A stretch of DNA of 64,000 nucleotides, taken from assembly GCA_963786295.1 (NCBI GenBank), contig CAWAYV010000008.1, positions 54,091 through 118,090 of the forward strand. The letters run 5' to 3'. Under the pieces are notes generated by a model. It ran no database searches and was not told where the DNA came from. It saw only the letters and a list, made by a program, of their open reading frames with translations. Of this stretch, positions 1-7,632 are shown piece by piece. Position 1 is the stretch's first letter, and every line of letters begins with the position of its first letter. A program made the position numbers and the translations under genes. The DNA comes from JACCZX01 sp963786295 (lineage in GTDB: Bacteria > Pseudomonadota > Gammaproteobacteria > Burkholderiales > Burkholderiaceae_F).

Positions 1-2
1 AG

Positions 3-1070
3 AGTCACGTGATGAACGCGTTGCGCGCAGCCGATCTTGGATCGGTCAGTCAGATCATCGGCAAGCCTAACTCAACCGATGTCGTCGAGTTCTGGTGCGA
101 CGCCAGGCCTGTCTTCTCAAAGCCGCGCGGTGAATTGCAGAAAGTGTGGAGCGAAACATCGTGGCGTATCGCGCGGCTGCGTGACAACCCGGACTGCTCA
201 GATCAGGAGTACGCGCGCGCAGCGGATGCGGACGATCTCGGCTTGTCGATGTCGCTCAACTTCGACCCGGCCGAAGATATTGCGGCGCCGTTCCTGGCGA
301 CAGGCAATCGTCCGCGCATTGCGGTCCTGCGCGAACAAGGCGTCAACAGCCAGACCGAGATGGCTTATGCGTTTGATCGCGCAGGTTTTGCGGCGGTCGA
401 TGTGCACATGACCGATCTGATTGAAGGTCGGCAATCGTTGAATGACTTCAAGGGCCTGGTTGCCTGCGGAGGATTCTCGTACGGTGACGTGCTCGGCGCC
501 GGCGGCGGCTGGGCAAAGACGATCCTGCACAACCCTCGGCTTGCTGAAATGTTCGTCGAGTTCTTCAGCCGGGACGACAGTTTCGCGCTCGGCGTGTGCA
601 ACGGATGCCAGATGATGAGCCATCTGCGTGCATTGATTCCAGGCGCGCGCCACTGGCCGCGTTTTGAACGCAACGCTTCGGAGCAATATGAAGGTCGATT
701 GATACAAGTGGTGATTCCGGAATCGCCGTCGCTGTTCTTTGCCGGGATGGCAGGCAGCCACGCACCGATCGCCAATGCACACGGTGAAGGGCGCGCGGTG
801 TTCGATGGCGATCAGCACCAACGCGAAGCGATCGTCGCGCTGCGCTATGTCGATTCACGGCGGCGTGCGACCGACGCGTATCCCTACAACCCAAACGGCT
901 CGCCTGAAGGGATCTGCGCGCTCACGACAGTCGATGGCCGCTTTACGATCGTGATGCCGCATCCGGAGCGCGTGTTTCGCACGGTTCAGATGTCATGGCA
1001 ACCGCCGCAGCTCGGCGAAGACTCGCCGTGGATGCGCATCTTTCGCAATGCCCGGCGGTGGGTCGGCTAG
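3..1070 (+). CDS. purL: Phosphoribosylformylglycinamidine synthase, C-terminal part (cut by window edge)
   Basis: PurL makes formylglycinamidine ribonucleotide from FGAR, glutamine and ATP in purine synthesis. The frame is open to the left edge, so the roughly 1300-residue protein continues upstream and only the last 355 codons are here. The visible part covers the end of the AIR-synthase-like region and the class I glutamine amidotransferase domain. That domain starts near RPRIAVLREQGVN, carries the nucleophile Cys in GVCNGCQ (about residue 197 of the visible part) and the His/Glu of the triad in PHPER (318-320). An internal GTG at 9 is not a real start. It converges on the receptor gene 16 bases downstream. 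The family call is secure. Confidence 0.96.
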   Translation, partial: SHVMNALRAADLGSVSQIIGKPNSTDVVEFWCDARPVFSKPRGELQKVWSETSWRIARLRDNPDCSDQEYARAADADDLGLSMSLNFDPAEDIAAPFLATGNRPRIAVLREQGVNSQTEMAYAFDRAGFAAVDVHMTDLIEGRQSLNDFKGLVACGGFSYGDVLGAGGGWAKTILHNPRLAEMFVEFFSRDDSFALGVCNGCQMMSHLRALIPGARHWPRFERNASEQYEGRLIQVVIPESPSLFFAGMAGSHAPIANAHGEGRAVFDGDQHQREAIVALRYVDSRRRATDAYPYNPNGSPEGICALTTVDGRFTIVMPHPERVFRTVQMSWQPPQLGEDSPWMRIFRNARRWVG

Positions 1071-1086
1071 CGCCGCGCTCAGCGCG

Positions 1087-2064
1087 TCATGGCTCGGCCT
1101 TGACACCCGCGGTCGTGATGACCTTCGCCCACTTTGCGATCTCGTCGTTGAGGAATTTCTGCGCTTGCTCGGGCGAACCGCCGCCGGGTTCGATGCCGAG
1201 TTGCTCGAACCGGCCCTTTAGGTCCGGTGAGCCGATCGCCTTCGCAGACTCGGCAGAAAGACGATTGACGATCTCCCGCGGCGTGCCGGCAGGAGCAAGG
1301 AACATCACCCACGTCGACGATTCGATGGCGGGGCCGCCCGATTCAGCGATGGTCGGCACTTCCGGCGCGCCATTGATACGCTGCGCCGAAAACATGCCAA
1401 GCGCCTTGATCTTGCCACCGCGCACGTGCGGCATCAGCGTGCTGGGCACGTCCACCAGGATCTGAATATCGCCGCCGATCAACCCTTGCAGCGCCGGCGC
1501 GGTGCCCTTGTACGGAACGTGCACCATGTCGACGCCGGTAGCTTGCTTGAACAACTCGGTAGTCAGGTGCGCAGCGGCGCCGATGCCGCTCGAGCCGAAT
1601 GAAATCTTGCCGGGGTTGGCCTTGGCGTACGCGATCAACTCCGTGACGTTCTTCGGCGGGAAGTTGTTGTTCGCGGTCATGATCAACGGCGCGATGCCTG
1701 CGAGCGAAATGGGCACGAAACTCTTCACCGGATCGAACGGCAACTTGCCGGAGTAAAGCGTGGCATTGGCTGCATGCGCCGCGATCACAGTGACAATCGT
1801 GTAGCCGTCGGGTGCCGCCTTCGCAACAAAATCGGCGCCGATGATCGAGTTGGCGCCAGGCTTGTTCTCCACGATCACGGGCTGGCCAACGGCGTCCTGA
1901 ATCTTCTGCGTCACCAGCCGCGTCACGGTGTCGGTGATGCCGCCTGGCGTGTAGGGGACGATCCACTTGATCGGCTTGTTCGGGTACTGCGCTTGTGCGG
2001 CGCCGGCGGCGACCAGCGTCAGCGCTGCGAGGCTCCGCGCGATAAGACGTTTCCAGTTCGTCAT
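1087..2064 (-). CDS. Tripartite tricarboxylate transporter substrate-binding protein (Bug/TctC family)
   Basis: Periplasmic solute receptor of 325 residues with a Sec signal peptide (basic MTNWKRLIARS, hydrophobic stretch, cleavage near AQAQ|YPNKP). The Bug signature YPNKPIKWIVPYTPGG follows at once, then the pocket region ENKPGANSIIGADFVAKA. Family members bind carboxylates, aromatic acids or amino acids and feed TctAB-type membrane partners, but no tctA or tctB lies nearby, so ligand and transporter are unknown. It is one of three Bug genes in this window. The ATG is followed by a typical signal sequence, which supports the start. It is divergent from the dehydrogenase gene across about 160 bases that probably hold both promoters. 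Confidence 0.93.
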   Translation of the reverse strand: MTNWKRLIARSLAALTLVAAGAAQAQYPNKPIKWIVPYTPGGITDTVTRLVTQKIQDAVGQPVIVENKPGANSIIGADFVAKAAPDGYTIVTVIAAHAANATLYSGKLPFDPVKSFVPISLAGIAPLIMTANNNFPPKNVTELIAYAKANPGKISFGSSGIGAAAHLTTELFKQATGVDMVHVPYKGTAPALQGLIGGDIQILVDVPSTLMPHVRGGKIKALGMFSAQRINGAPEVPTIAESGGPAIESSTWVMFLAPAGTPREIVNRLSAESAKAIGSPDLKGRFEQLGIEPGGGSPEQAQKFLNDEIAKWAKVITTAGVKAEP

Positions 2065-2222
2065 GCGACTCCTTTGGATCGGCGATCGTGCCGGGCTTCG
2101 AATTCTTCAACAGCAAGCGTTACCGCGTGCATGCTAATTGCTTCGACGCAGGATTACTATTGCCGGCGGCGCGAGCGTTTACGCTTACGGCCCGGTTCCT
2201 GAAGGAGACAGAGAGGACAACA

Positions 2223-3464
2223 ATGACAACAGTGCGCACACTCATCGCCGTAGCAGTTTGTGCGGCTTTCACGATCAACGCCCAAGCTCAAGACAAGCCC
2301 GCTCCGCCGCCTGCATGGAAGCAGGGCATGGCGGAGAAGTACAAGGATTCCACGCTTGCGCCGCACGCGGGCAAGATGACCGAGACGCCGGCGGGCGATA
2401 TACCGATCGGCAAGCTCAAGGCGCCGCCAGGCTTCAAAGTCGAGCTGTGGGCGAGCGGGCTGCCGGGCGGTCGCGCGATGGCGCTGTCCGATGACGGCAA
2501 GAAGGTGTACTTGGGCACGCGCGGGATCGGTCGCGTGTATGAAGTGACCGATGCGGGCGACAAGCGCACGGTGCGCACGGTGGTCGACAAGCTGACGCAA
2601 CCAGCCGGTGTCGCCTACAAGAATGGAGCGCTGTATGTGTTCGCAATCGACAAGGTGCTGAAGTACGACGGGATCGCCGGCAATCCCAGCGTGCAACCGC
2701 AGGACCTCACCGCCGCGTTCGATCTGCCGCCACAGCAGCACCACAACTGGAAATACATCGCCTTCGGCCCGGACGGCAAGCTGTACGTGCCGTTCGGCTC
2801 GCCGTGCAATATCTGCGAGCCTCCAAAGGAATACGGCCAGATCCGGCGCTACAACGCGGACGGCACGGGCAAGGAAGTCATCGCGACCGGAGTACGCAAC
2901 ACGGTCGGCTTCGACTGGCATCCGCAGACCAAGGAACTGTGGTTCACCGACCACGGCCGCGACTGGATGGGCGACGACGGCCCGGCTGATGAGTTGAACC
3001 GGCTCGCCAAACCCGGCGCGAATTTCGGCTTCCCTTACTGCCACGCTGACGGTTGGCTCGACGCGGACTTCAAGAAGCCGAACGCGTGCGACGGTGTCAC
3101 CCCGCCAGTGGCGCTGATGGGATCGCACGCCGCGGCGATGGGTGTGAAGTTTTATACCGGCAAGATGTTCCCGGCCGAGTACCGGAACACGATGTTCATC
3201 GCGCGCAAAGGCTCGTGGAACCGCTCGAATCCCAACGGCTTCGACGTCGTCAACGTCCGCGCGAGCGCCGACGGCACGAACGCCAAGACGACGCCGTTTC
3301 TGACCGGTTTCAACGAGAGCAAGGACAGCTACAAGTTCTGGGGCCGGCCCGCGTATATCGCGCAGATGCCCGACGGCTCGCTGCTGGTGAGCGACGAGCA
3401 GGTCGGCGCGATTTATCGCATCAGCTACCAGAAGCCCGCGGGAGGCGCAGCGAAGACGAAGTAA
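2223..3464 (+). CDS. PQQ-dependent sugar dehydrogenase-like protein (sorbosone dehydrogenase family)
   Basis: Exported six-bladed beta-propeller enzyme of 413 residues in the soluble glucose/L-sorbosone dehydrogenase family. Members oxidise sugars or alcohols in the periplasm with PQQ and pass electrons to cytochromes. I chose ATG 2223 because it follows the ribosome site AAGGAGA (2202-2208) and opens a signal peptide ending near NAQAQ; the frame is open further upstream to 2088 but that part does not look like protein. Supporting motifs are FTDHGRDWMGDDGPADELN, the propeller-strand FGPDGKLYVPFGSPCN and MPDGSLLVSDEQVGAIYRI near the end. The stop TAA overlaps the ATG of the cytochrome gene by one base, so the pair is coupled and the cytochrome is a likely electron acceptor. 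Substrate unknown. Confidence 0.88.
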   Translation: MTTVRTLIAVAVCAAFTINAQAQDKPAPPPAWKQGMAEKYKDSTLAPHAGKMTETPAGDIPIGKLKAPPGFKVELWASGLPGGRAMALSDDGKKVYLGTRGIGRVYEVTDAGDKRTVRTVVDKLTQPAGVAYKNGALYVFAIDKVLKYDGIAGNPSVQPQDLTAAFDLPPQQHHNWKYIAFGPDGKLYVPFGSPCNICEPPKEYGQIRRYNADGTGKEVIATGVRNTVGFDWHPQTKELWFTDHGRDWMGDDGPADELNRLAKPGANFGFPYCHADGWLDADFKKPNACDGVTPPVALMGSHAAAMGVKFYTGKMFPAEYRNTMFIARKGSWNRSNPNGFDVVNVRASADGTNAKTTPFLTGFNESKDSYKFWGRPAYIAQMPDGSLLVSDEQVGAIYRISYQKPAGGAAKTK

Positions 3465-4024
3465 TGCTTCGGCACCGTACATGGCGGTGGGCAGCATGGC
3501 TGCTCGCCGCCATTGTTTTCGACGTTTCCGCCCAAGAAATCTGCATCACCTGTCACGGTCCGGGCGGCAATTCGGCGAGCCCCGCTATTCCGTCGATCGC
3601 CGGACAGCCAAAGCTCTTTATTGAGAACCAACTTGTGCTGATCCGGGAGGAGCTGCGCCCTTCGCCCCAGATGCTGCCGGTCGTGAAGGGAATGAACGAC
3701 GCCGAGATCACGCGGCTCGCCGAACACTTTTCCAAACTCCCGGCGAAGTCTGCAGAGACCGGCCAAGCCGATCCGATACTGGCGCAGCGCGCGATCGAAC
3801 GAGCAAGAGTGTTGCGCTGTGGCGTGTGCCACCTTGCGGATTTCAAGGGTCAGAAGCAGGTACCGCGCTTGGCTGCGCAACGCGAGGACTACCTGGCCGC
3901 GGAGATGCGCGCTTACCGCGACAACAAGCGCAAGGGCGGTGACACGATCATGGCCGCGGCACTGTACGGTGTGTCTGATGCAGACATCGATGCACTCGCG
4001 CACTTCATGTCGCGGCTGCCGTGA
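3464..4024 (+). CDS. Diheme c-type cytochrome (cytochrome c4-like)
   Basis: Exported protein of 186 residues with an N-terminal hydrophobic signal (WRWAAWLLAAIVF, cleavage near VSAQ) and two CXXCH heme sites, CITCH at about 27-31 and CGVCH at about 119-123. Each heme has its own cytochrome c domain, with candidate distal Met ligands around MLPVVKGMND in the first and DTIMAAALYGVSDADI in the second. Two repeated domains of this size are typical of cytochrome c4. The ATG overlaps the stop of the sugar dehydrogenase in TAATG, so both are translated from one message, and it probably takes electrons from that enzyme. Its maturation would need the ccm genes at the other end of the window. Confidence 0.9.
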   Translation: MLRHRTWRWAAWLLAAIVFDVSAQEICITCHGPGGNSASPAIPSIAGQPKLFIENQLVLIREELRPSPQMLPVVKGMNDAEITRLAEHFSKLPAKSAETGQADPILAQRAIERARVLRCGVCHLADFKGQKQVPRLAAQREDYLAAEMRAYRDNKRKGGDTIMAAALYGVSDADIDALAHFMSRLP

Positions 4025-4048
4025 TAGCGGCACGGGCTGGCAAATAAA

Positions 4049-4068
4049 AAGGGCGCCGCAGCGCCCTT
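4049..4068 (-). terminator. Rho-independent terminator for the minus-strand parvulin operon
   Basis: Perfect inverted repeat with eight-base arms and a four-base loop (AAGGGCGC, CGCA, GCGCCCTT). On the minus strand the hairpin is followed by a TTTTTATTTG tract, the textbook layout for ending the parvulin operon. On the plus strand it lies just after the cytochrome gene but lacks a good T tract there. Confidence 0.85.
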
Positions 4069-4086
4069 GGTCCAGCCGTAGTTCCC

Positions 4087-4872
4087 CTACTGAATCTTTG
4101 CGTTCTTGCGGAGACTCTCTACGTACGCCTGCACGCGCTGCTGCTGCAGACCTTCCCGAATCTGCGGAGTCACTTGTTCCAGCGGAGGAAACTGAGTGTC
4201 GCGCACGTCGTCGAGCCGAATGACGTGCCAGCCGAACTGAGTCTGCACTGGTGCATCGGTGAGTTGACCTTTCGTCAATTTGGTCAACGCCTCGGAGAAT
4301 GGCTTCACATAGGAGTCCGGCGCAGCCCAGTCAAGATCGCCACCGTTTTTGGCGGAACCCGTGTCCTTCGAGCCCTTGGCAAGCTCCTCGAACTTGGCGC
4401 CTTTCTTTAGCTGCTCGATGATCGCCTTGGCTTCGTCTTCTTTCTCAACCAGGATGTGGCGTGCCCGATATTCCTTGCCGCCGACTTTTGCCTTCTGCTG
4501 CTCATAAGCCGCTTTGATCTGCGCGTCGGTAACCGGAGCTTTCTCAACCTCGTCGCGCAACAGCGCTTGAATCAGCGTGTTTTGCCGCTGTACGTCGAGC
4601 ATGAACTTGACGTCGGCCCGTTCCGCTACGCCACGCTTCTGCGCTTCCTGAAGCAGAATTTCATTTTGAATCAACCGCTCCTTCACCTGCTTGCGCATCT
4701 CCGGCGAATCCGGCTGGCCCTGCTTGGTCAATTCCTTGACCCACGCGTCTTCGCGCGCCTTCGGAATCGGCTTGCCATTAACGACCGCGACGTTCTGTGC
4801 CATGGCGATACTGCTTGCCAGCGAGAACGCGACTACAAAGGCAGTACGTTGCATCAATCGGCTACGTTGCAT
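4087..4872 (-). CDS. Exported peptidylprolyl cis-trans isomerase (parvulin/PpiC type)
   Basis: Periplasmic folding catalyst of 261 residues. A signal peptide ends near SIAMAQ|NVAVVNGKPIP. A SurA-like N-terminal helical segment (about 28-125) is followed by a parvulin rotamase domain (about 130-225) with YRARHILVEKEDEAKAI and the conserved end QTQFGWHVIRLDDVR. The first ATG (4872) is preceded by AGGAC; ATG 4854 would give a shorter, equally plausible signal. It is the last gene of the selO-msrB-yciB-bolA set, three bases after the bolA-like stop, and its message ends at the hairpin at 4049-4068. Family members help outer-membrane proteins fold. Confidence 0.92.
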   Translation of the reverse strand: MQRSRLMQRTAFVVAFSLASSIAMAQNVAVVNGKPIPKAREDAWVKELTKQGQPDSPEMRKQVKERLIQNEILLQEAQKRGVAERADVKFMLDVQRQNTLIQALLRDEVEKAPVTDAQIKAAYEQQKAKVGGKEYRARHILVEKEDEAKAIIEQLKKGAKFEELAKGSKDTGSAKNGGDLDWAAPDSYVKPFSEALTKLTKGQLTDAPVQTQFGWHVIRLDDVRDTQFPPLEQVTPQIREGLQQQRVQAYVESLRKNAKIQ

Positions 4873-4875
4873 GAG

Positions 4876-5220
4876 CTAGTGTCCTGAAGAGTGACTTGAA
4901 GAGTGATCGGCGTTGGATGGACCCGAGTTGGGATCCGAAATTGGCGCCCGTTCGACCTCATCAGGAGCCAGTAGGTTCATCGCGAGCGCATGAATTTCGC
5001 GCTGCATTAAGTCAGCCAACAGATCATACACGAGGCGGTGTCGCGCAATCTTGGATTGGCCGGTGAACCTGGCGCTTACTAATCGCAATTGGTAGTGCCC
5101 GCCGCCACTCGCAGCGCCCGCGTGTCCGACATGGGCGGCGCTGTCGTCGCTTAACTCGATCGCCAGCGGTTCGAGCGCCGACAGTTTCGTACGAATCCGA
5201 TCGATCGTCGCCTCAGGCAT
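4876..5220 (-). CDS. BolA family protein
   Basis: Small cytosolic protein of 114 residues. BolA proteins bind monothiol glutaredoxins through a shared 2Fe-2S cluster and act in iron-sulfur handling or as DNA-binding regulators. The class II KH-like fold is recognisable from an N-terminal helix RIRTKLSALEPLAIEL, the loop HVGHAGAASGGGHYQLRLVS, FTGQSKIARHRLVYDLLADLM and the conserved IHALAMNLLAPDE. A Ser/His-rich tail (about 95-114) lies outside the fold and could bind metal; that is inference. The gene overlaps the 3' end of yciB by eight bases and leads into the parvulin gene, the usual betaproteobacterial order. Confidence 0.92.
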   Translation of the reverse strand: MPEATIDRIRTKLSALEPLAIELSDDSAAHVGHAGAASGGGHYQLRLVSARFTGQSKIARHRLVYDLLADLMQREIHALAMNLLAPDEVERAPISDPNSGPSNADHSSSHSSGH

Positions 5221-5836
5221 CGGAGGGCTCTTTCAAATGACGGCTGAGATAGACGCCGAGCCCGAGGACGAATGCGAATGTCAGGCCGATCAGGCCGAAC
5301 GTCTTGAAATCCACCCATTGTTCGGTCGTAAACCGATACGCGACATACAGATTCGCCGCACCGAGCAGCGTGAAAAACCCGGCCCATAACCACAGCATGC
5401 GGTCCCACACCGCAGCCGGCAGCGGCAGCTCGGATCCGAGCAGGGCAGACAACAAATTGCGCCGAAACAGCACGCGGCCGCCGACCAAAATAGCGGCGAA
5501 GCTCCAGTACAACAGGCTCGGCTTCCACTTGATGAACAGTTCGTTCTGCAGCCAGATCGTCATGCCGCCGAATGCCACGATCAAGATCGCAGAAAGCCAT
5601 AGCATCGGTTTCACGGGTCGCCGGCGCATCAGCAGCCATCCGACTTGAAGCAGCGTGGCGACGATCGCAATCGTTGTCGCAACGATGACCGCTATCAGGT
5701 CCGGAAATGTCGCCGTGGCTGCGACCGGGCCGAAAGCAGCAGCAACCAACGCTGCAGACTCCTCGGGAAAACTCTTGCCGATTCTGTACGCGATAAAAAA
5801 CGCGGCAACCGGAAATAGATCGAACAGCAGCTTCAC
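5213..5836 (-). CDS. yciB: Inner-membrane septation/intracellular septation protein A (YciB family)
   Basis: Polytopic inner-membrane protein of 207 residues with about five to six hydrophobic segments. It opens with the family signature MKLLFDLFPVAAFFIAYRIG and contains FIKWKPSLLYWSFAAILVGG and NLYVAYRFTTEQWVDFKTFG. Family members affect cell-envelope integrity and septum formation; the exact activity is not known. The start is a GTG whose last two bases are the first two of the TGA ending the msrB remnant (GTGA), so translation was probably coupled to msrB. Loss of most of msrB may therefore affect how this gene is translated. Confidence 0.93.
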   Translation of the reverse strand: MKLLFDLFPVAAFFIAYRIGKSFPEESAALVAAAFGPVAATATFPDLIAVIVATTIAIVATLLQVGWLLMRRRPVKPMLWLSAILIVAFGGMTIWLQNELFIKWKPSLLYWSFAAILVGGRVLFRRNLLSALLGSELPLPAAVWDRMLWLWAGFFTLLGAANLYVAYRFTTEQWVDFKTFGLIGLTFAFVLGLGVYLSRHLKEPSDA

Positions 5837-5963
5837 GTTTTAACAATCGTCTGCGGTTCGAACTTCAGCGACGCCGAGTTGATGCAGTAACGCAAGCCGG
5901 TTCGACAAGTTGTTGCTGCCATTCAGCCTTCGACTTATTCAACTTGACCGTTTCGTTTGCCAT
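5833..5963 (-). pseudogene. msrB: Remnant of cytosolic methionine-R-sulfoxide reductase, central part deleted
   Basis: Reading the minus strand from ATG 5963 gives MANETVKLNKSKAEWQQQL, the normal MsrB N terminus. About 20 codons later, in the reading frame one base back, the sequence gives TGLRYCINSASLKFEPQTI and a TGA, the normal MsrB C terminus with the catalytic RYC motif. Some 90 residues between them, including both zinc CXXC pairs, are missing, and the join (near 5900-5910) is out of frame. The gene sits where msrB is expected: eight bases after selO and overlapping the yciB start. It cannot make an active enzyme. A real deletion and an assembly collapse are both possible. An intact exported MsrB is at 54474. 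Confidence 0.85.
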
Positions 5964-5971
5964 CGCGACTC

Positions 5972-7501
5972 TCAAGAAGAGCAAGACAGTTCGAGCGTCC
6001 GGGCCCACTCCGGCGGCTCCTGCGCGTATGACTCGAACTGCGGCTGTTCGTCGTACGGGCGCTCGAGAACCTTCAGCAAGCGTGCCACTTCGCTGAAATC
6101 GCGCGGACCCGCATCGCCGCGAGCCTTGCCGATCGCAATTTCGGCCAGGTGGTTTCGCAGGACATACTTCGGGTTAACCCGATTCATTCGTTGCGCGCGC
6201 TCGCGATCGACCGAGTCTTCCGCGCGCAGCCGGGCGCGGTAGCGCTCGGCCCAAACATCGAACGCCGCACGGTCGATCATCATGTCGCGAACTTTGTCAC
6301 TTCCATCGACTCGCAGGGTTGAGAGCGCACGCCAGAAAATCGTCCAATCGACGTGCGTCGCCTGAAGTAAATTCATGACTTCGTTGATCAGCGACTCGTC
6401 GTCGGGCAGCGCGGTCTTCAATCCGAGCTTGGCGCGGAATACTGCGTCGATCGCGCTCGAATACTCGCCCAAATAGGAGTCGATCGCCGCCTTTGTCGCA
6501 TCGACGTCCTCGGTCAATGCCACCAGCGCCTGGCCCAGCGCATACAGGTTCCAGTGCGCGATCTGCGGCTGCATGTTGTAGGCATAGCGGCCGTTGACGT
6601 CGCTGTGATTGCAGATGTATCCGGCATCAAAGGAGTCCATAAACCCGAAGGGGCCGTAGTCGATCGTGATGCCAAGGATCGACATGTTGTCGGTGTTCAG
6701 CACGCCATGACAGAAACCGACACCTTGCCACTGCGCCACCAGCCGCGCGGTGCGGCGTGCGACTTGTTCAAGCAACGCGAGATACGGCTGCTTCGCATCG
6801 CGGCATTCAGGGTAGAAGCGCTCGATCACGTAGTCCGTCAGTTGCCGCAAGGCGTCGTACTGTTGGGTCCAGTAGAAGTATTCAAGCGAGCCGAAGCGGA
6901 TAAAGCTGGGAGACATGCGCATGACGACAGCGGCAGTCTCGACCGTCTCCCGAATCACCGGCTGATCCGAGCCGATCACGGCCATCGCACGCGTGGTCGG
7001 AATGCCCAGGTGATGCAGGGCCTCGGAGCCGAGGAATTCGCGAATCGACGAGCGCAGCACCGCACGCCCGTCTCCCATGCGCGAATACGGCGTCTTGCCC
7101 GAGCCCTTCAGTTGCAGTTCCCAGTGCTCACCGGTCGGCCCGATCGCTTCCCCCAGCAACAGCGCGCGGCCGTCGCCCAAGCGCGGCACATAGACCCCAA
7201 ATTGGTGCCCCGAGTAGACGGCGGCCAGCGCATCGCTGCCTCCGATTGCGCGATTGCCTGCTATCGCCTCGACAAAGTCCGGGCGTTGTGTGTCGTCCGC
7301 GCTAATACCTACGAGCTCACCCGCAGCCGCGGAGAATCCGACCAGGTAGGGTTCTGGCAGCGGTTCCGGCGGCAGGCGCGTGTAGAAAACGCCGGGTAAC
7401 CGCGCAAACGAATTGTCGAAGCGCAATCCGAGGTCGGCCGGCGCGTCGGTGGACGATCGAATCGATTCCTCGGCAGCGACGGTTTGCAAATGGTCCTCCA
7501 C
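5972..7501 (-). CDS. selO: Protein adenylyltransferase SelO (YdiU/UPF0061 family)
   Basis: Pseudokinase-fold enzyme of 509 residues, close to the family's usual length. SelO transfers AMP from ATP to Ser/Thr/Tyr of redox proteins. Family marks are LRFDNSFARLPGVFYTRL, the nucleotide-binding VYSGHQFGVYVPRLGDGRA, the Lys segment ELQLKGSGKTPYSRMGDGRA, and the metal-binding stretch around HGVLNTDNMSILGITIDYG. The start is taken as GTG 7501; residues 1-20 are not conserved, so a later start is possible. The C terminus ends in SCSS, where many homologs carry a redox-active Cys or Sec; here a Cys is the third residue from the end. Its gene leads into the msrB remnant, consistent with an oxidative-stress operon. 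Confidence 0.93.
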   Translation of the reverse strand: MEDHLQTVAAEESIRSSTDAPADLGLRFDNSFARLPGVFYTRLPPEPLPEPYLVGFSAAAGELVGISADDTQRPDFVEAIAGNRAIGGSDALAAVYSGHQFGVYVPRLGDGRALLLGEAIGPTGEHWELQLKGSGKTPYSRMGDGRAVLRSSIREFLGSEALHHLGIPTTRAMAVIGSDQPVIRETVETAAVVMRMSPSFIRFGSLEYFYWTQQYDALRQLTDYVIERFYPECRDAKQPYLALLEQVARRTARLVAQWQGVGFCHGVLNTDNMSILGITIDYGPFGFMDSFDAGYICNHSDVNGRYAYNMQPQIAHWNLYALGQALVALTEDVDATKAAIDSYLGEYSSAIDAVFRAKLGLKTALPDDESLINEVMNLLQATHVDWTIFWRALSTLRVDGSDKVRDMMIDRAAFDVWAERYRARLRAEDSVDRERAQRMNRVNPKYVLRNHLAEIAIGKARGDAGPRDFSEVARLLKVLERPYDEQPQFESYAQEPPEWARTLELSCSS

Positions 7502-7516
7502 GACGGGTGATTGTAG

Positions 7517-7567
7517 GAGCTTGACGAATCTCCGAGCTTGACGAAGTTCGGAGCTTGACGATTAGGG
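7517..7567. repeat. Three tandem 17-bp repeats in a divergent promoter region
   Basis: The 11-mer GAGCTTGACGA occurs at 7517-7527, 7534-7544 and 7551-7561, spaced exactly 17 bases apart; the six-base linkers vary. The array lies between selO (minus) and the acyl-CoA synthetase (plus). Direct repeats of this spacing can be regulator-binding sites, but no regulator is visible; replication slippage is the simpler alternative. Confidence 0.8.
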
Positions 7568-7632
7568 GCCAAGTCACCAGCATATGCGGGCGAGGCTGCC
7601 GATTTACAGCGGGCCCGACCGGGAGACATCGA

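Noticed and set aside
2157..3497. Long minus-strand frame (446 codons) opposite the sugar dehydrogenase gene
   Set aside because: It is the antisense shadow of a well-supported gene, Arg/Val-rich with no family motifs; GC-rich codon use creates such frames.
7517..7567. Start of a CRISPR array
   Set aside because: Only three 17-bp units, six-base spacers and no cas genes.
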